Origin: Bacteroidota bacterium
GTDB taxonomy: Bacteria > Bacteroidota > Bacteroidia > Chitinophagales > Saprospiraceae
NCBI GenBank assembly: GCA_017858735.1
Contig: JAFMBH010000001.1
Span: 124,001 to 188,000 of the forward strand
DNA: 64,000 bases
Direction of reading: 5' to 3'
The position numbers were made by a program, and so were the translations under genes. A model generated the notes under the pieces. It was not told where the DNA came from and ran no database searches. It worked only from the letters and a program-made list of their open reading frames with translations. Positions 26,751 through 35,952 of this stretch are shown here, one piece after another. Every line of letters starts with the position of its first letter. The first letter of the stretch is position 1.

Positions 26751-28889
26751 TCAAATAGCGTGATAATAATAATCTTTAGATTTTTCTATTAAGATATTAC
26801 CATACATTTTAACCCAATGATAACTTAACCATGCACCGGGAACAAGATTTAAATCTACATGCCAGCCTAAATCGTCTACCCAATAACAGGTTATGTTCCT
26901 TGTTTTTTCACCTTTTGATACGGTACTGTCATTTTCAATAAAGTACAATGATTCCCCTGGGACTGTTTGGGCTTCTATTTTTAACCGATATTCCTTAGAT
27001 TGAGGTAATGTCCCTGGCATTTCAGTTAACCAGAAAATACCATAAGGAGGTATTATCAACGTATCGCCCTGATAAATATATGATGCTGATCCTAATACAT
27101 CTCTAAAATATTTTCCCTGCCATTTCTCAGGCAATTCCATTTTAATAATCATTTGAAAATCAGAACTAAAATTAGCCACTAATAGAAGATTTTTCTCTTT
27201 TAATGTTTTTTCTACACAAAACAGGCTATTGCTTTTTAAAGAGATTATCGTTTCTATCGCATTTCCATGAAGACAGTGGGTTTCTTTTCTTCGATTAGAC
27301 AGATTGGAGATAATGTTAAATAAAGCATTTTCAACAGTTCCTGCTTCCTCTCTTAATAAGGCTTTATCCCAGTCCATGAAAGGTCTGTGCAGCCAACGAT
27401 TATCTTCTCTTTTTTCGTCGTCTTTGAGATAATCAAAATTATTTAAGTGTCCAATTTCATCCCCTGCATATACTAAAGGAATACCTCTCATAAAAAAGAT
27501 TACGCCGTGTAATAGTTTAAAGCGATTTATTGCTTGAGATAATTCTTCTTTTTTATTCTCTATAAATGACTTTTGAATACCAATTAACGCGGCTGTACTT
27601 CCAGAGATTCTAGATTCACCATTCGATTTATCTATTTGAAAGGAGTAACCCTGAGCAAAACTATCTTTCCAAACTCCTGTGTAAAATGAAGAGCAGAATA
27701 ATCGTGTTTCGTGGCCATTCTGACCAACATCGGCGGCGTTCTGGTCGGATATTCCCCAACCTATGTCGTCATGACAACGTATATAATTAATCCAGGTAGA
27801 AGAATTAGGTATCGTTGGAAGTTTTGATAGGGTAGTACTTAACAAAACTGTATTTTCACAAGCTAATGCATGCCATAAGTGATTCATTAAAGTAGCATTG
27901 TAACCAATTTCGCAGGCTTTTCCCTCATAACCACCTGCTCCTAAGTATCTAATGATATCATTAGGTGCTACAATTGCTTCAGATTTGAAAAGGACACCGG
28001 GAGCTACTAAGTGTATCAAATATTTGTATGCCACTAAAAGCATGACCGCTTCTTCTTGATTCTGGCAATTTGTACCCATTTTTTTCCATAAAAAAGGTAC
28101 GGCATCCAGTCTTAAAACATCCACTCCCAAATTGGCAAGAAATAACATTTCCCCAAGCATTGCATTAAATACTTTAGGTTCACTGTAATTTAAATCCCAT
28201 TGATATTCGTTAAATGTAGTCCAAACCCATTGTCCAATTTCCTTTTGATACGTAAAATTTCCAGGCGCAAAGTCTGGAAAAACTTCCGGTAGCGTTCTCT
28301 CAAATTGATCAGGAATAGAGCGATCCGGATATAAATAATAATAATCCTTGAAACGACTTTCTCCTTTCAAAATACTCTGTGCCCATTCATGTTCCTTTGC
28401 CGTGTGATTCATAACAAAATCAATAGCAACGATTTGGTCTTCAGCATGCATTTTATCTATAAGAGCTATTAAATCATTATTATTTCCTAATTTGGCATTG
28501 ACTTTTCTGAAGTTTTTAACTGCATAACCACCGTCTGCCTGACCTTCCCTCTGTTCCAACAAGGGCATTAAATGAACATAATTAATCCCCAACTCTTTTA
28601 AATAGGGAAGGTGATTTTCCATTTTCTTAATATTACCTGCATATAAATCAACATAAAGCATAGTGGCAACCCATTTCTGATCCAAATGCCAATCTTTTAC
28701 TAACTCTCTCTTTTTGTCTATTTCTTTTAACGAATCCTTCCTATTTACATAAGCCGCATTTATGGTTTCTATAATGTCGTGTAAATCGCCTTCTGCTGAG
28801 TTTGGATAGAGTGTCTTGAAAATATATTGGAAATCTGACCAATATTCATTAGCTTTATTTCTAAGTGCTGGGTTTATTTTTTCTATCAT
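26751..28889 (-). CDS. GH13 alpha-amylase superfamily enzyme, amylosucrase-like
   Basis: 712 residues. A helical N-terminal region (residues ~1-90) precedes the (beta/alpha)8 barrel, the layout of GH13_4 amylosucrases and sucrose hydrolases. All four GH13 regions are present: VAIDFVMNHTAKEH, GVDVLRLDAVPFLWK (nucleophile Asp), LFKSEAIVAP (acid/base Glu) and IRCHDDIGW. The C-terminal beta-domain follows. Whether it polymerises glucose from sucrose, hydrolyses sucrose or acts on another glucoside cannot be decided from sequence. There is no signal peptide, so it is probably cytosolic. It is a single gene, divergent from the agmatine deiminase. Confidence 0.87.
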   Translation of the reverse strand: MIEKINPALRNKANEYWSDFQYIFKTLYPNSAEGDLHDIIETINAAYVNRKDSLKEIDKKRELVKDWHLDQKWVATMLYVDLYAGNIKKMENHLPYLKELGINYVHLMPLLEQREGQADGGYAVKNFRKVNAKLGNNNDLIALIDKMHAEDQIVAIDFVMNHTAKEHEWAQSILKGESRFKDYYYLYPDRSIPDQFERTLPEVFPDFAPGNFTYQKEIGQWVWTTFNEYQWDLNYSEPKVFNAMLGEMLFLANLGVDVLRLDAVPFLWKKMGTNCQNQEEAVMLLVAYKYLIHLVAPGVLFKSEAIVAPNDIIRYLGAGGYEGKACEIGYNATLMNHLWHALACENTVLLSTTLSKLPTIPNSSTWINYIRCHDDIGWGISDQNAADVGQNGHETRLFCSSFYTGVWKDSFAQGYSFQIDKSNGESRISGSTAALIGIQKSFIENKKEELSQAINRFKLLHGVIFFMRGIPLVYAGDEIGHLNNFDYLKDDEKREDNRWLHRPFMDWDKALLREEAGTVENALFNIISNLSNRRKETHCLHGNAIETIISLKSNSLFCVEKTLKEKNLLLVANFSSDFQMIIKMELPEKWQGKYFRDVLGSASYIYQGDTLIIPPYGIFWLTEMPGTLPQSKEYRLKIEAQTVPGESLYFIENDSTVSKGEKTRNITCYWVDDLGWHVDLNLVPGAWLSYHWVKMYGNILIEKSKDYYYHAI

Positions 28890-28983
28890 GACGTGTGATG
28901 ATTCCTAATTTTTGTACAAAATACCATTTTTTAATTTAGCGGACAAATCGTAAATCAACTAGTAAATGAAAATAAAAAAAAAT

Positions 28984-28991
28984 TAACTTTG
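28984..28991 (+). promoter_or_regulatory. Bacteroidota-type -7 promoter element
   Basis: TAACTTTG, an exact TAnnTTTG match, ends 8 bases before the agmatine deiminase ATG at 29000. It is in the divergent gap upstream of the GH13 gene. Confidence 0.5.
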
Positions 28992-28999
28992 ACGAAAAA

Positions 29000-30019
29000 A
29001 TGTGCTATCGATTACCTGCGGAATGGGAAAAACAAGACGCCATTCAATTTACTTTTCCCCATGCTGATTCAGATTGGAAATTAATTTTAGAAGACGCTAT
29101 TCAAGTCTTTGTTGACGTTATAACCGCCATTTTACCTTTCGAAAAGGTAATTGTTGTTACTAAGGATATCACTAATACAAAAAGTTATTTCAAAGATTAT
29201 TCTTCACCAAATTTATTTTTTTTTGACATGGATAGCAATGATACCTGGGCAAGAGATCACGGAGGTATTACTGTTTCTAATGGTATGGATATAAAAATAT
29301 TAGATTTTACTTTCAATGGTTGGGGCCTAAAATTCGATGCAGAAAAGGATAATCTGATTACTGAAAAGTTACACTTATCCAATGCATTTAAAGTACCTAT
29401 GGAGAAAATTAATTTTGTTCTGGAGGGTGGTGCCATAGAAACCGATGGATTGGGTACTCTTATTACCACCCGTCATTGTATGCAGTCACCCTATAGAAAT
29501 CCTTCTTTTTCTGAGGAACAAATTAATAATTTGTTGTTTAAAAGTTTTGGAACATCCAATATTTATTGGCTTAATCATGGATATTTGGCAGGAGATGACA
29601 CAGATTCACACATTGATACCTTAGTACGTTTTTGTAATCCCTCCACTCTTGCTTATGTAAAATGTGATGACCAACAAGATGAACATTACGAGGCTTTGTC
29701 GAAAATGGAAGCAGAGCTGAAAAATCTGGTCGATATCAATGGGAATCCTTTTCATTTAGTTCCATTGCCATGGCCTGATGCTTGTTTTGCTGACGACGGT
29801 CACAGATTACCTGCTACTTATGCTAATTTTTTAATAATCAATGATGCGGTGATACTCCCTATTTATAATGTAAAACAAGATCAGGAAGCAGTTAATGTAT
29901 TAACCAGTATTTTTCCCGGGAGAAAAATTATTCCTGTGCTTTGCCGTACCTTAATTGAACAACACGGATCTTTACATTGCATTACTATGCAGTATCCAGA
30001 AGGATCTATCAATCTATAA
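29000..30019 (+). CDS. aguA: Agmatine deiminase (peptidylarginine deiminase family)
   Basis: Hydrolyses agmatine to N-carbamoylputrescine and ammonia. The 339 residues match the PPADaF family: LPAEWEKQDAIQFTFPHADSDW at the start, DSNDTWARDHGGI (substrate-binding Asp and His), FVLEGGAIETDGLG, GDDTDSHIDTLVRF, and the catalytic Cys in HGSLHCITMQYP near the C-terminus. It is immediately followed (10 bases) by the amidase for the next step, confirming agmatine rather than protein arginine as substrate. There is no signal peptide, which also excludes a secreted PAD. Confidence 0.95.
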   Translation: MCYRLPAEWEKQDAIQFTFPHADSDWKLILEDAIQVFVDVITAILPFEKVIVVTKDITNTKSYFKDYSSPNLFFFDMDSNDTWARDHGGITVSNGMDIKILDFTFNGWGLKFDAEKDNLITEKLHLSNAFKVPMEKINFVLEGGAIETDGLGTLITTRHCMQSPYRNPSFSEEQINNLLFKSFGTSNIYWLNHGYLAGDDTDSHIDTLVRFCNPSTLAYVKCDDQQDEHYEALSKMEAELKNLVDINGNPFHLVPLPWPDACFADDGHRLPATYANFLIINDAVILPIYNVKQDQEAVNVLTSIFPGRKIIPVLCRTLIEQHGSLHCITMQYPEGSINL

Positions 30020-30029
30020 TATCGAAACT

Positions 30030-30920
30030 ATGAAAAAAAATAGTATCAAAGTTGGCCTCATTCAACAAGCATCCAGCCATAAGTCTGGTGAAAATTTAGA
30101 TAAAATCATTCCAGAAATAAAACGACTGGCAGGCATGGGGGCAGAACTTATAACGTTGCAAGAGTTGCATAATAGCATTTATTTTTGTCAGGCTGAAGAT
30201 CCATCCATTTTTGATTTAGCAGAAACCATCCCAGGTACATCGACAGAAATACTAAGTAAAGTTGCCGCTGATAATAAAGTGGTCATAGTTTCTTCACTTT
30301 TTGAAAAAAGAGCACCCGGCCTTTACCATAATACCGCTGTGGTTTTTGAAAGTGATGGCAGTATTGCTGGTAAGTATAGAAAAATGCATATTCCGGATGA
30401 TCCCGCCTACTATGAGAAATTTTATTTTACGCCGGGTGATATGGGTTTTGAACCTATTCAAACAAGTGTAGGTAAATTGGGTATTTTAGTTTGTTGGGAT
30501 CAGTGGTATCCCGAAGCTGCCAGGCTGATGGCCTTAAAAGGGGCAGAAATTTTGATCTATCCAACGGCTATTGGTTGGGAATATACCGACGCTGAGGAGG
30601 AAAAAGAAAGACAATATGATGCCTGGTTTACCATACAAAGAGGTCACGCTATCGCCAATGGCTTACCCCTAGTTGCCATTAACCGATGTGGATTTGAACC
30701 AGATTGGACGGGAAATACAAATGGTATAACCTTTTGGGGTCAAAGCTTCGTATGTGGACCTCAAGGGGAAATCCTTTTTAAAGCGGATAGTACCTCATCA
30801 AATGGCTTTTTAGTGGAGATAAATAAAAACAGGACGGAAGAAGTTCGCAGAATGTGGCCCTTTTTTAGAGATCGCCGCATTGATGCTTATGGTGAAATTA
30901 CAAAACGTTACATCGACTAA
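30030..30920 (+). CDS. aguB: N-carbamoylputrescine amidase
   Basis: A nitrilase-superfamily enzyme converting N-carbamoylputrescine to putrescine, CO2 and ammonia. The Glu-Lys-Cys triad is visible: LITLQELHN (Glu), YRKMHIPDDP (Lys) and ILVCWDQWYPE (Cys). The ORF track opens at 29955 inside aguA, but ATG at 30030 gives MKKNSIKVGLIQQASS and the standard 296-residue length. Paired with aguA it makes putrescine from arginine-derived agmatine, feeding the carboxynorspermidine genes at 37-40 kb. Confidence 0.95.
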   Translation: MKKNSIKVGLIQQASSHKSGENLDKIIPEIKRLAGMGAELITLQELHNSIYFCQAEDPSIFDLAETIPGTSTEILSKVAADNKVVIVSSLFEKRAPGLYHNTAVVFESDGSIAGKYRKMHIPDDPAYYEKFYFTPGDMGFEPIQTSVGKLGILVCWDQWYPEAARLMALKGAEILIYPTAIGWEYTDAEEEKERQYDAWFTIQRGHAIANGLPLVAINRCGFEPDWTGNTNGITFWGQSFVCGPQGEILFKADSTSSNGFLVEINKNRTEEVRRMWPFFRDRRIDAYGEITKRYID

Positions 30921-30929
30921 TTTCAACTG

Positions 30930-32282
30930 CTATAAACTTTGTATTAAGTCATATTGAGAAATAATCTGGAAATCACCTGCTGTTTTTTTGACAATAACAG
31001 CGGGTGTTTGTCGTGATATTATCTTACTTAATTGTGAAACCGTAATGTCTTCACTAACTACCGGTAAAGCGGGAGCCATGATGTCTCTTACCGATGAATT
31101 CTGTGTACGATTTTCAGAAAGAGCACTTATCACTTGTTGTTCCCCAACAGAGCCTACCCATTCGTCTTTTTCCATCACCGGTAATTGAGATATATCAAAG
31201 TCGCGCATCAATCTTAAAACATCCTGGATAGCTGTATCAGGATTAATACTAATAAATTCCTTTTTATGCTTTTTAGCCAAAATATCTTTTGCTCTCAATT
31301 CACTTTCTAGAAATCCACGTTCCCTCATCCAATCATCGTTATATATTTTGCCTACATATCGACTACCGTGGTCATGTATTATAACAACTACAACATCGTC
31401 TTCTTTAAGTTCAGCCTTCATTTGCCAAAGCCCTGCTACGGCTGAACCAGCGGAATAGCCTAAAAGCATACCTTCTTCTCTGGCTATTTTTCTTGCCATT
31501 AAAGCTCCGTCTTTGTCTGAAACTTTTTCAAAATGGTCTATCAAGGTAAAATCTACGTTCTTAGGGAGTATATCTTCACCGATACCTTCTGTTATATAAG
31601 GATAAATTTCTTGTTCGTCGAAAATACCTGTTTCGTGGTATTTTTTAAAAACAGATCCATAAGTATCTATTCCCCAAACTTTTATATCTTTATTCTGCTC
31701 CTTTAAAAATCTAGCCGTACCCGAAATAGTCCCTCCTGTTCCAACACCTGTTATGATATGTGTTACTTTACCGTCAGTTTGTTCCCAAATTTCAGGACCT
31801 GTCGATTCATAGTGAGCCTGCCTGTTTGACAGGTTGTCGTATTGATTAAACCAAAATGAATTAGGAATTTCTGTACTTATTCTTTTCGCCACAGAATAAT
31901 ATGAACCAGGGTCATCAGGATGAACATTGGTAGGACATACAATTACGTCAGCTCCCAAAGCTTTTAGTAAATCAATTTTCTCTTTAGACTGTTTGTCTGT
32001 CGTGGTAAAGATACATTTGTATCCTCTTACTGCAGCTGCAATGGCCAATCCCATTCCTGTATTACCAGAGGTACATTCTATAATCGTTCCACCAGGCTTC
32101 AGGTTACCATTGGCTTCTGCATCTAATAACATTTTTAGAGCCATTCGATCTTTTATGGAATTACCCGGATTAAATGTTTCTACTTTTATAAGTACCGTTG
32201 CTTTAATACCGGGTATAATTTTCTTGATTTGAACTAATGGTGTATTTCCAATAGTTTCTAAAATAGTTTCACAATATTTCAT
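30930..32282 (-). CDS. Cystathionine beta-synthase (PLP enzyme with C-terminal CBS domains)
   Basis: 450 residues from ATG at 32282 (MKYCETILETIGNTPLVQI); the track start at 32309 is a TTG. The PLP Lys lies in NPGNSIKDRMAL, the phosphate loop is GTGGTISGTARF, and ECTSGNTGMGLA is the substrate loop. From residue ~330 there is a CBS-domain pair (DFDISQLPVMEKDEWVGSV ... DIMAPALPVVSEDITVSQLS). The pair separates this from plain cysteine synthase and suggests adenosyl-ligand regulation. It condenses serine and homocysteine, or acts in related sulfur exchanges. Its start is 2 bases from the stop of the LysM gene, so both are probably co-transcribed. Confidence 0.9.
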   Translation of the reverse strand: MKYCETILETIGNTPLVQIKKIIPGIKATVLIKVETFNPGNSIKDRMALKMLLDAEANGNLKPGGTIIECTSGNTGMGLAIAAAVRGYKCIFTTTDKQSKEKIDLLKALGADVIVCPTNVHPDDPGSYYSVAKRISTEIPNSFWFNQYDNLSNRQAHYESTGPEIWEQTDGKVTHIITGVGTGGTISGTARFLKEQNKDIKVWGIDTYGSVFKKYHETGIFDEQEIYPYITEGIGEDILPKNVDFTLIDHFEKVSDKDGALMARKIAREEGMLLGYSAGSAVAGLWQMKAELKEDDVVVVIIHDHGSRYVGKIYNDDWMRERGFLESELRAKDILAKKHKKEFISINPDTAIQDVLRLMRDFDISQLPVMEKDEWVGSVGEQQVISALSENRTQNSSVRDIMAPALPVVSEDITVSQLSKIISRQTPAVIVKKTAGDFQIISQYDLIQSL

Positions 32283-32283
32283 A

Positions 32284-33186
32284 CTATTTATAATATTTGA
32301 CAGATACAAAAAATTTTAAATCCAGAAACCCTAAATCCGAGGCATCATTTTTAGATAACAAAAGTAAAATATCTAAAGGGTATTTTCCTGGAGGAATTTT
32401 ACCTATTACTTTTCCTGTTATTTTTTTATTAGACATCGGATTTGTTATTTCAATAACAGAATGTTCTGGTATTTTGTTGGATAAAACATACGGATATTCT
32501 GTTTTTTCAAAGGGTGAATCAAATGTTTTGGCTGCTCCCGATACTGAAACTAATACAACTTTAGATTTATCGGAAGTGAGTGAAAGAGTATCCTTATTCC
32601 TTTTAAGTTGCAATGTATTGTCTATAGAAGATTTAATATTAAGTTGAACAGGAAAATAACCTATTAACAATTTAGAATCTGTCTCTACTATGTTATTTTT
32701 TATTAAATTAATTTTCTTAATTTCATTAGAATCTCTGGGGAAATAAATTCTAAATAGTCGATATACCGTATCTCCTTTTTTAACTTTATAAAATAAAGGG
32801 ATATAATTATTTTTTTCGGACGAGGTTAGCTGTACGGGACTCTTAACACTGTTGTACGATATAGGAATTTTAATTATTTTTTTTTCTCTCATTTGAGAAG
32901 CTGTCATACCATTTATCTCTCTGATTGCCGCAAAAGTCGTCCCATAATATGAAGCCACACTAATCAAATTATCTTCTTTTTTTATTAGATGAGACAAGTA
33001 ATACTTTCCCTCGTTATAACCAATAAAAACCGTATCCTTTATATTTCTTACAGGTAAAGATGATAGCTGACTTTTTGCCTCAGTCAGAAAAAATAACGTA
33101 ATAAATGATAAAAAAAGTAAATTATTATTCAATTTTGACAAAATGAATGAAACAAAGGTATTTCGAATGAAAAAAAATATTGTCAT
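32284..33186 (-). CDS. Exported protein with two LysM-like domains
   Basis: A hydrophobic N-terminus (NNNLLFLSFITLFFLTEAKSQ) is followed by two LysM-like units: YYLSHLIKKEDNLISVASYYGTTFAAIREINGM and LFYKVKKGDTVYRLFRIYFPRDSNEIKKINLI. A beta-rich tail of unknown type follows. LysM units bind peptidoglycan, so a periplasmic wall-associated role is likely. The start is uncertain: the ATG at 33186 makes the gene overlap the divergent kdsB start by 20 bases, while a TTG at 33141 would give a normal signal peptide without overlap. Confidence 0.72.
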   Translation of the reverse strand: MTIFFFIRNTFVSFILSKLNNNLLFLSFITLFFLTEAKSQLSSLPVRNIKDTVFIGYNEGKYYLSHLIKKEDNLISVASYYGTTFAAIREINGMTASQMREKKIIKIPISYNSVKSPVQLTSSEKNNYIPLFYKVKKGDTVYRLFRIYFPRDSNEIKKINLIKNNIVETDSKLLIGYFPVQLNIKSSIDNTLQLKRNKDTLSLTSDKSKVVLVSVSGAAKTFDSPFEKTEYPYVLSNKIPEHSVIEITNPMSNKKITGKVIGKIPPGKYPLDILLLLSKNDASDLGFLDLKFFVSVKYYK

Positions 33187-33913
33187 AATTCCTGCAAGAT
33201 ATAAATCAATTCGTTTCCCGGGAAAGCCTCTTGCAAAAATTTCTGATAAATCAATGATACAATATATTTACGATAGTATTAAAAATTATTCATTTATAGA
33301 CAAAATAATTGTTGCCACAGACGACCTAAGAATAGTAAACCATTGTATTGAAATGGATATTCCTTATGCTTTAACCAATGAAAATCATCAAAGTGGTACG
33401 GATAGGGTGGCAGAGGTGGCAAAAAATTATCCTGCCTCCTACAATATTATTAATTTGCAAGGCGATGAACCTTTTATTAAAGGAACGGATATTAAAAAGT
33501 TGATAGAAACACTTGATGAAGCAACAGATGGAATAGCTACTTTAGCCTGTCATATAACAGATAAAGTCCAAAGAATGAATCCTAATAGAGTGAAGGTGGT
33601 TTTTAACAAAAAAAGGGAAGCTATGTATTTCAGCAGGTTTGATATACCCTATCAAAAAGGTGATTTTTCGATCGCAAAAACCTACCAGCATATCGGAATT
33701 TACGGATTTAAAAATGAGGTACTACAAACGATATCTAAACTTCCTCCAGGAATGTACGAAAGAATTGAATCCTTAGAGCAACTGCGCTGGTTAGAGGAAG
33801 GTTTAACGGTTAATCTGGGATTTGTAGAAGAAGCGTTATTTAGTATAGATACGCCGGAAGATCTTATTGAAGCAAATAAAAAGATAAACTTTAATAAAGA
33901 TGAACAATTATAA
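33167..33913 (+). CDS. kdsB: 3-deoxy-manno-octulosonate cytidylyltransferase
   Basis: Activates Kdo as CMP-Kdo for lipopolysaccharide core synthesis. The N-terminal IVIIPARYKSIRFPGKPLAKI and later IINLQGDEPFI are canonical. ATG at 33167 gives 248 residues, matching the family length; the track start at 33143 adds eight non-conserved residues. SGTDRVAEVA and HIGIYGFK are also present. The 5' end is divergent with, and possibly overlaps, the LysM gene; the 3' end overlaps the small membrane protein gene by 14 bases. Confidence 0.95.
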   Translation: MKKNIVIIPARYKSIRFPGKPLAKISDKSMIQYIYDSIKNYSFIDKIIVATDDLRIVNHCIEMDIPYALTNENHQSGTDRVAEVAKNYPASYNIINLQGDEPFIKGTDIKKLIETLDEATDGIATLACHITDKVQRMNPNRVKVVFNKKREAMYFSRFDIPYQKGDFSIAKTYQHIGIYGFKNEVLQTISKLPPGMYERIESLEQLRWLEEGLTVNLGFVEEALFSIDTPEDLIEANKKINFNKDEQL

Positions 33914-34115
33914 AAAATTAATGCTACCCGGGCTTAGCCTCGCACTAACAGGTATGGGATTGTCCATTTCCATTGAAGCCGGTTTTTGGAAATGGAACGG
34001 CACCTCAACCTGGGAGTGGATCCTCATGGGAACGGTTGGTCTTATTATTTTTAACACCGGTTTAAGCCTTTTTGGAGAAGCTGTAATTAGAGCTTCAAAA
34101 GAAAAGAAAAACTAA
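33900..34115 (+). CDS. Small two-TM membrane protein, unknown
   Basis: A 71-residue protein beginning inside the 3' end of kdsB (14-base overlap, different frame). It has two hydrophobic segments (LMLPGLSLALTGMGLSIS and WILMGTVGLIIFNTGLSLFGEAV) and a charged C-terminus (RASKEKKN). The overlap and clean reading frame support a real translationally coupled gene, but I recognise no family. It shares its stop region (CTAA) with the convergent cytidine deaminase. Confidence 0.6.
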   Translation: MNNYKKLMLPGLSLALTGMGLSISIEAGFWKWNGTSTWEWILMGTVGLIIFNTGLSLFGEAVIRASKEKKN

Positions 34116-34582
34116 GGTAGTGAATCAGCAGAAAAACTAAATGGCAAAATGGAGGCAATACTGTCTAATAGATAGTAACTACCTTCTTCGCCTTGAAAAA
34201 TTATTTCAATAGGGCTCTTTTGCCTTGTCTCCATTTCAATAAGGACCTGCCGACATGCACCGCAAGGGCTGACGAGTGCATCTTTATTATCTGCAACCAC
34301 AGCAATTATTTTTATTTTTTGAATGGCTCCTTCAAAAGATAATTTGGCAACAGCATTTCTTTCCGCACACATACATAATGGATAAGAGGCATTTTCAATA
34401 TTTGTACCTAATATCTTATGACCATTATCCAATAATAAGCAGGCACCCACTCTAAATCTTGAGTAGGGAGCATAAGAATTATGAAATGCGAGGCGGGCGG
34501 AGTCTAATAATTCTTTATATTTGTCCGGAACTTCATCAATACCCTGAAATCTTGTGAAGTGAATTTGTATGGTTTTTTCCAA
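34112..34582 (-). CDS. cdd: Cytidine deaminase
   Basis: Deaminates cytidine and deoxycytidine to the uridines in pyrimidine salvage. The 156 residues carry both zinc motifs: CMCAERNAVAKL (C-A-E, with the catalytic Glu) and SPCGACRQVLIE (PCxxC). YAPYSRFRVGACLLLDNG is the usual substrate block. This is the homotetrameric type by length. The start is ATG at 34582. Confidence 0.95.
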   Translation of the reverse strand: MEKTIQIHFTRFQGIDEVPDKYKELLDSARLAFHNSYAPYSRFRVGACLLLDNGHKILGTNIENASYPLCMCAERNAVAKLSFEGAIQKIKIIAVVADNKDALVSPCGACRQVLIEMETRQKSPIEIIFQGEEGSYYLLDSIASILPFSFSADSLP

Positions 34583-34614
34583 TTTTTTTTTCTCTTTACA
34601 TAAAGATAATAAAA

Positions 34615-35952
34615 ATGCATAATATACTTATTATCGGTGCCGGACTTTCTTCAAGTGCACTCATTCATTACGTTCTGAAAAATGCGGAAATAAAAGGTTG
34701 GAATGTTACCGTAGCTGACGCAGACCCATTAAAAGCGGAAAAACTTATAGCTGGTCATGTAATGGCCAGAGCTGCCTGGCTCGATGTGATGAAAGTGAAT
34801 GACCGTCGTGAACTGATAAGCAGAGCAGATGTTGTTGTTTCCCTCATTCCAGCCCATCTGCATTTAGAAGTGGCTCACGATTGTATAAAGTTGAAAAAGC
34901 ACTTAATTACCGCTTCTTATGTTTCCCAGGAAATGTATAGACTAGGTGACGAAGCGCGCGATAGAGAACTTATCTTTATGGGCGAGATGGGTCTCGACCC
35001 TGGTATTGATCACATGTCTGCTATGCGGCTTATCGACGGAATCAAAGAAGATGGCGGACAAATTACCTCCTTTCGTTCCTATACAGGTGGTTTAATTTCT
35101 CCGGAAAGTGATGATAATCCATGGCATTACAAGTTTACCTGGAATCCAAGAAATGTAGTTCTTTCCGGTCAGGGTACAGCTCAGTTTATCGAAAATAGTA
35201 AATTAAAATACGTTCCTTATCATAGATTGTTTCGCGAAAAGAAAATTGTAAATATCTTAAATGAAGGTCCCTTTGAGATGTATGCCAATAGAGATTCTCT
35301 CCTTTATATGGATGTTTACGGATTATCAAAAATTCCAAATATTATCAGAGGAACGCTTCGTGCCGTTGGTTTTTGTGAAGCCTGGGATGCATTAATTCAA
35401 ATTGGTTTAACTGATGCTGATTTTCCAATACTGGATTCAGGCAACATAACTTATCACGAACTTTTAGATGCTTATGTCGATCAGTACAATGGTGGTACTT
35501 TGCGCGAAAGAGTAGCACAACTATTAAATAAACCAGCTAATTCATTGGTTATGGATCAATTAGAATGGCTCGGATTATTTAGAAAGATAAAAATTAAACA
35601 TAATTTTGCCACCCCAGCTTTAATCCTGGAAAATCTGCTAAGAGAAAAATGGGCTTTACAACCTGAGGATAAAGACATGATAATCATGCAACATGAGGTG
35701 GAATATAGAAAGGAGGGTAAAAAATTCTTGAAAATATCCAGTATGAAATTACTGGGGGAAGATAGTCAGGATACCGCCATGTCAAAAACAGTTGGTCTCC
35801 CGTTAGGAATATTTGTGAAATTGGTTTTGGAAGGTAAAATTTCAGCGAGAGGGGTACAAATCCCAGTGATGCGTGAAGTTTACGAACCTGTTTTAAGAGA
35901 GTTAGAGGAAGATTATTCTGTTGTATTTAATGAGAAGCTTATTGAGCTATAA
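34615..35952 (+). CDS. Saccharopine dehydrogenase-family oxidoreductase (saccharopine reductase-like)
   Basis: 445 residues. The N-terminal Rossmann motif is ILIIGAGLSSSALIHYVL, then DVVVSLIPAHLHLEVAHDCI and GEMGLDPGIDHMSAMRLIDGIK, typical of the LYS9/saccharopine reductase branch. The C-terminal part of the catalytic domain includes YTGGLISPESDDNPWHYKFTWNPRNVVLSG, which is highly characteristic of that branch. In Bacteroidota this gene probably acts in lysine degradation or a related pathway; the second saccharopine-dehydrogenase-like gene at 37276 belongs to the polyamine branch. It overlaps the flippase start by one base (TAATG). Confidence 0.88.
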   Translation: MHNILIIGAGLSSSALIHYVLKNAEIKGWNVTVADADPLKAEKLIAGHVMARAAWLDVMKVNDRRELISRADVVVSLIPAHLHLEVAHDCIKLKKHLITASYVSQEMYRLGDEARDRELIFMGEMGLDPGIDHMSAMRLIDGIKEDGGQITSFRSYTGGLISPESDDNPWHYKFTWNPRNVVLSGQGTAQFIENSKLKYVPYHRLFREKKIVNILNEGPFEMYANRDSLLYMDVYGLSKIPNIIRGTLRAVGFCEAWDALIQIGLTDADFPILDSGNITYHELLDAYVDQYNGGTLRERVAQLLNKPANSLVMDQLEWLGLFRKIKIKHNFATPALILENLLREKWALQPEDKDMIIMQHEVEYRKEGKKFLKISSMKLLGEDSQDTAMSKTVGLPLGIFVKLVLEGKISARGVQIPVMREVYEPVLRELEEDYSVVFNEKLIEL

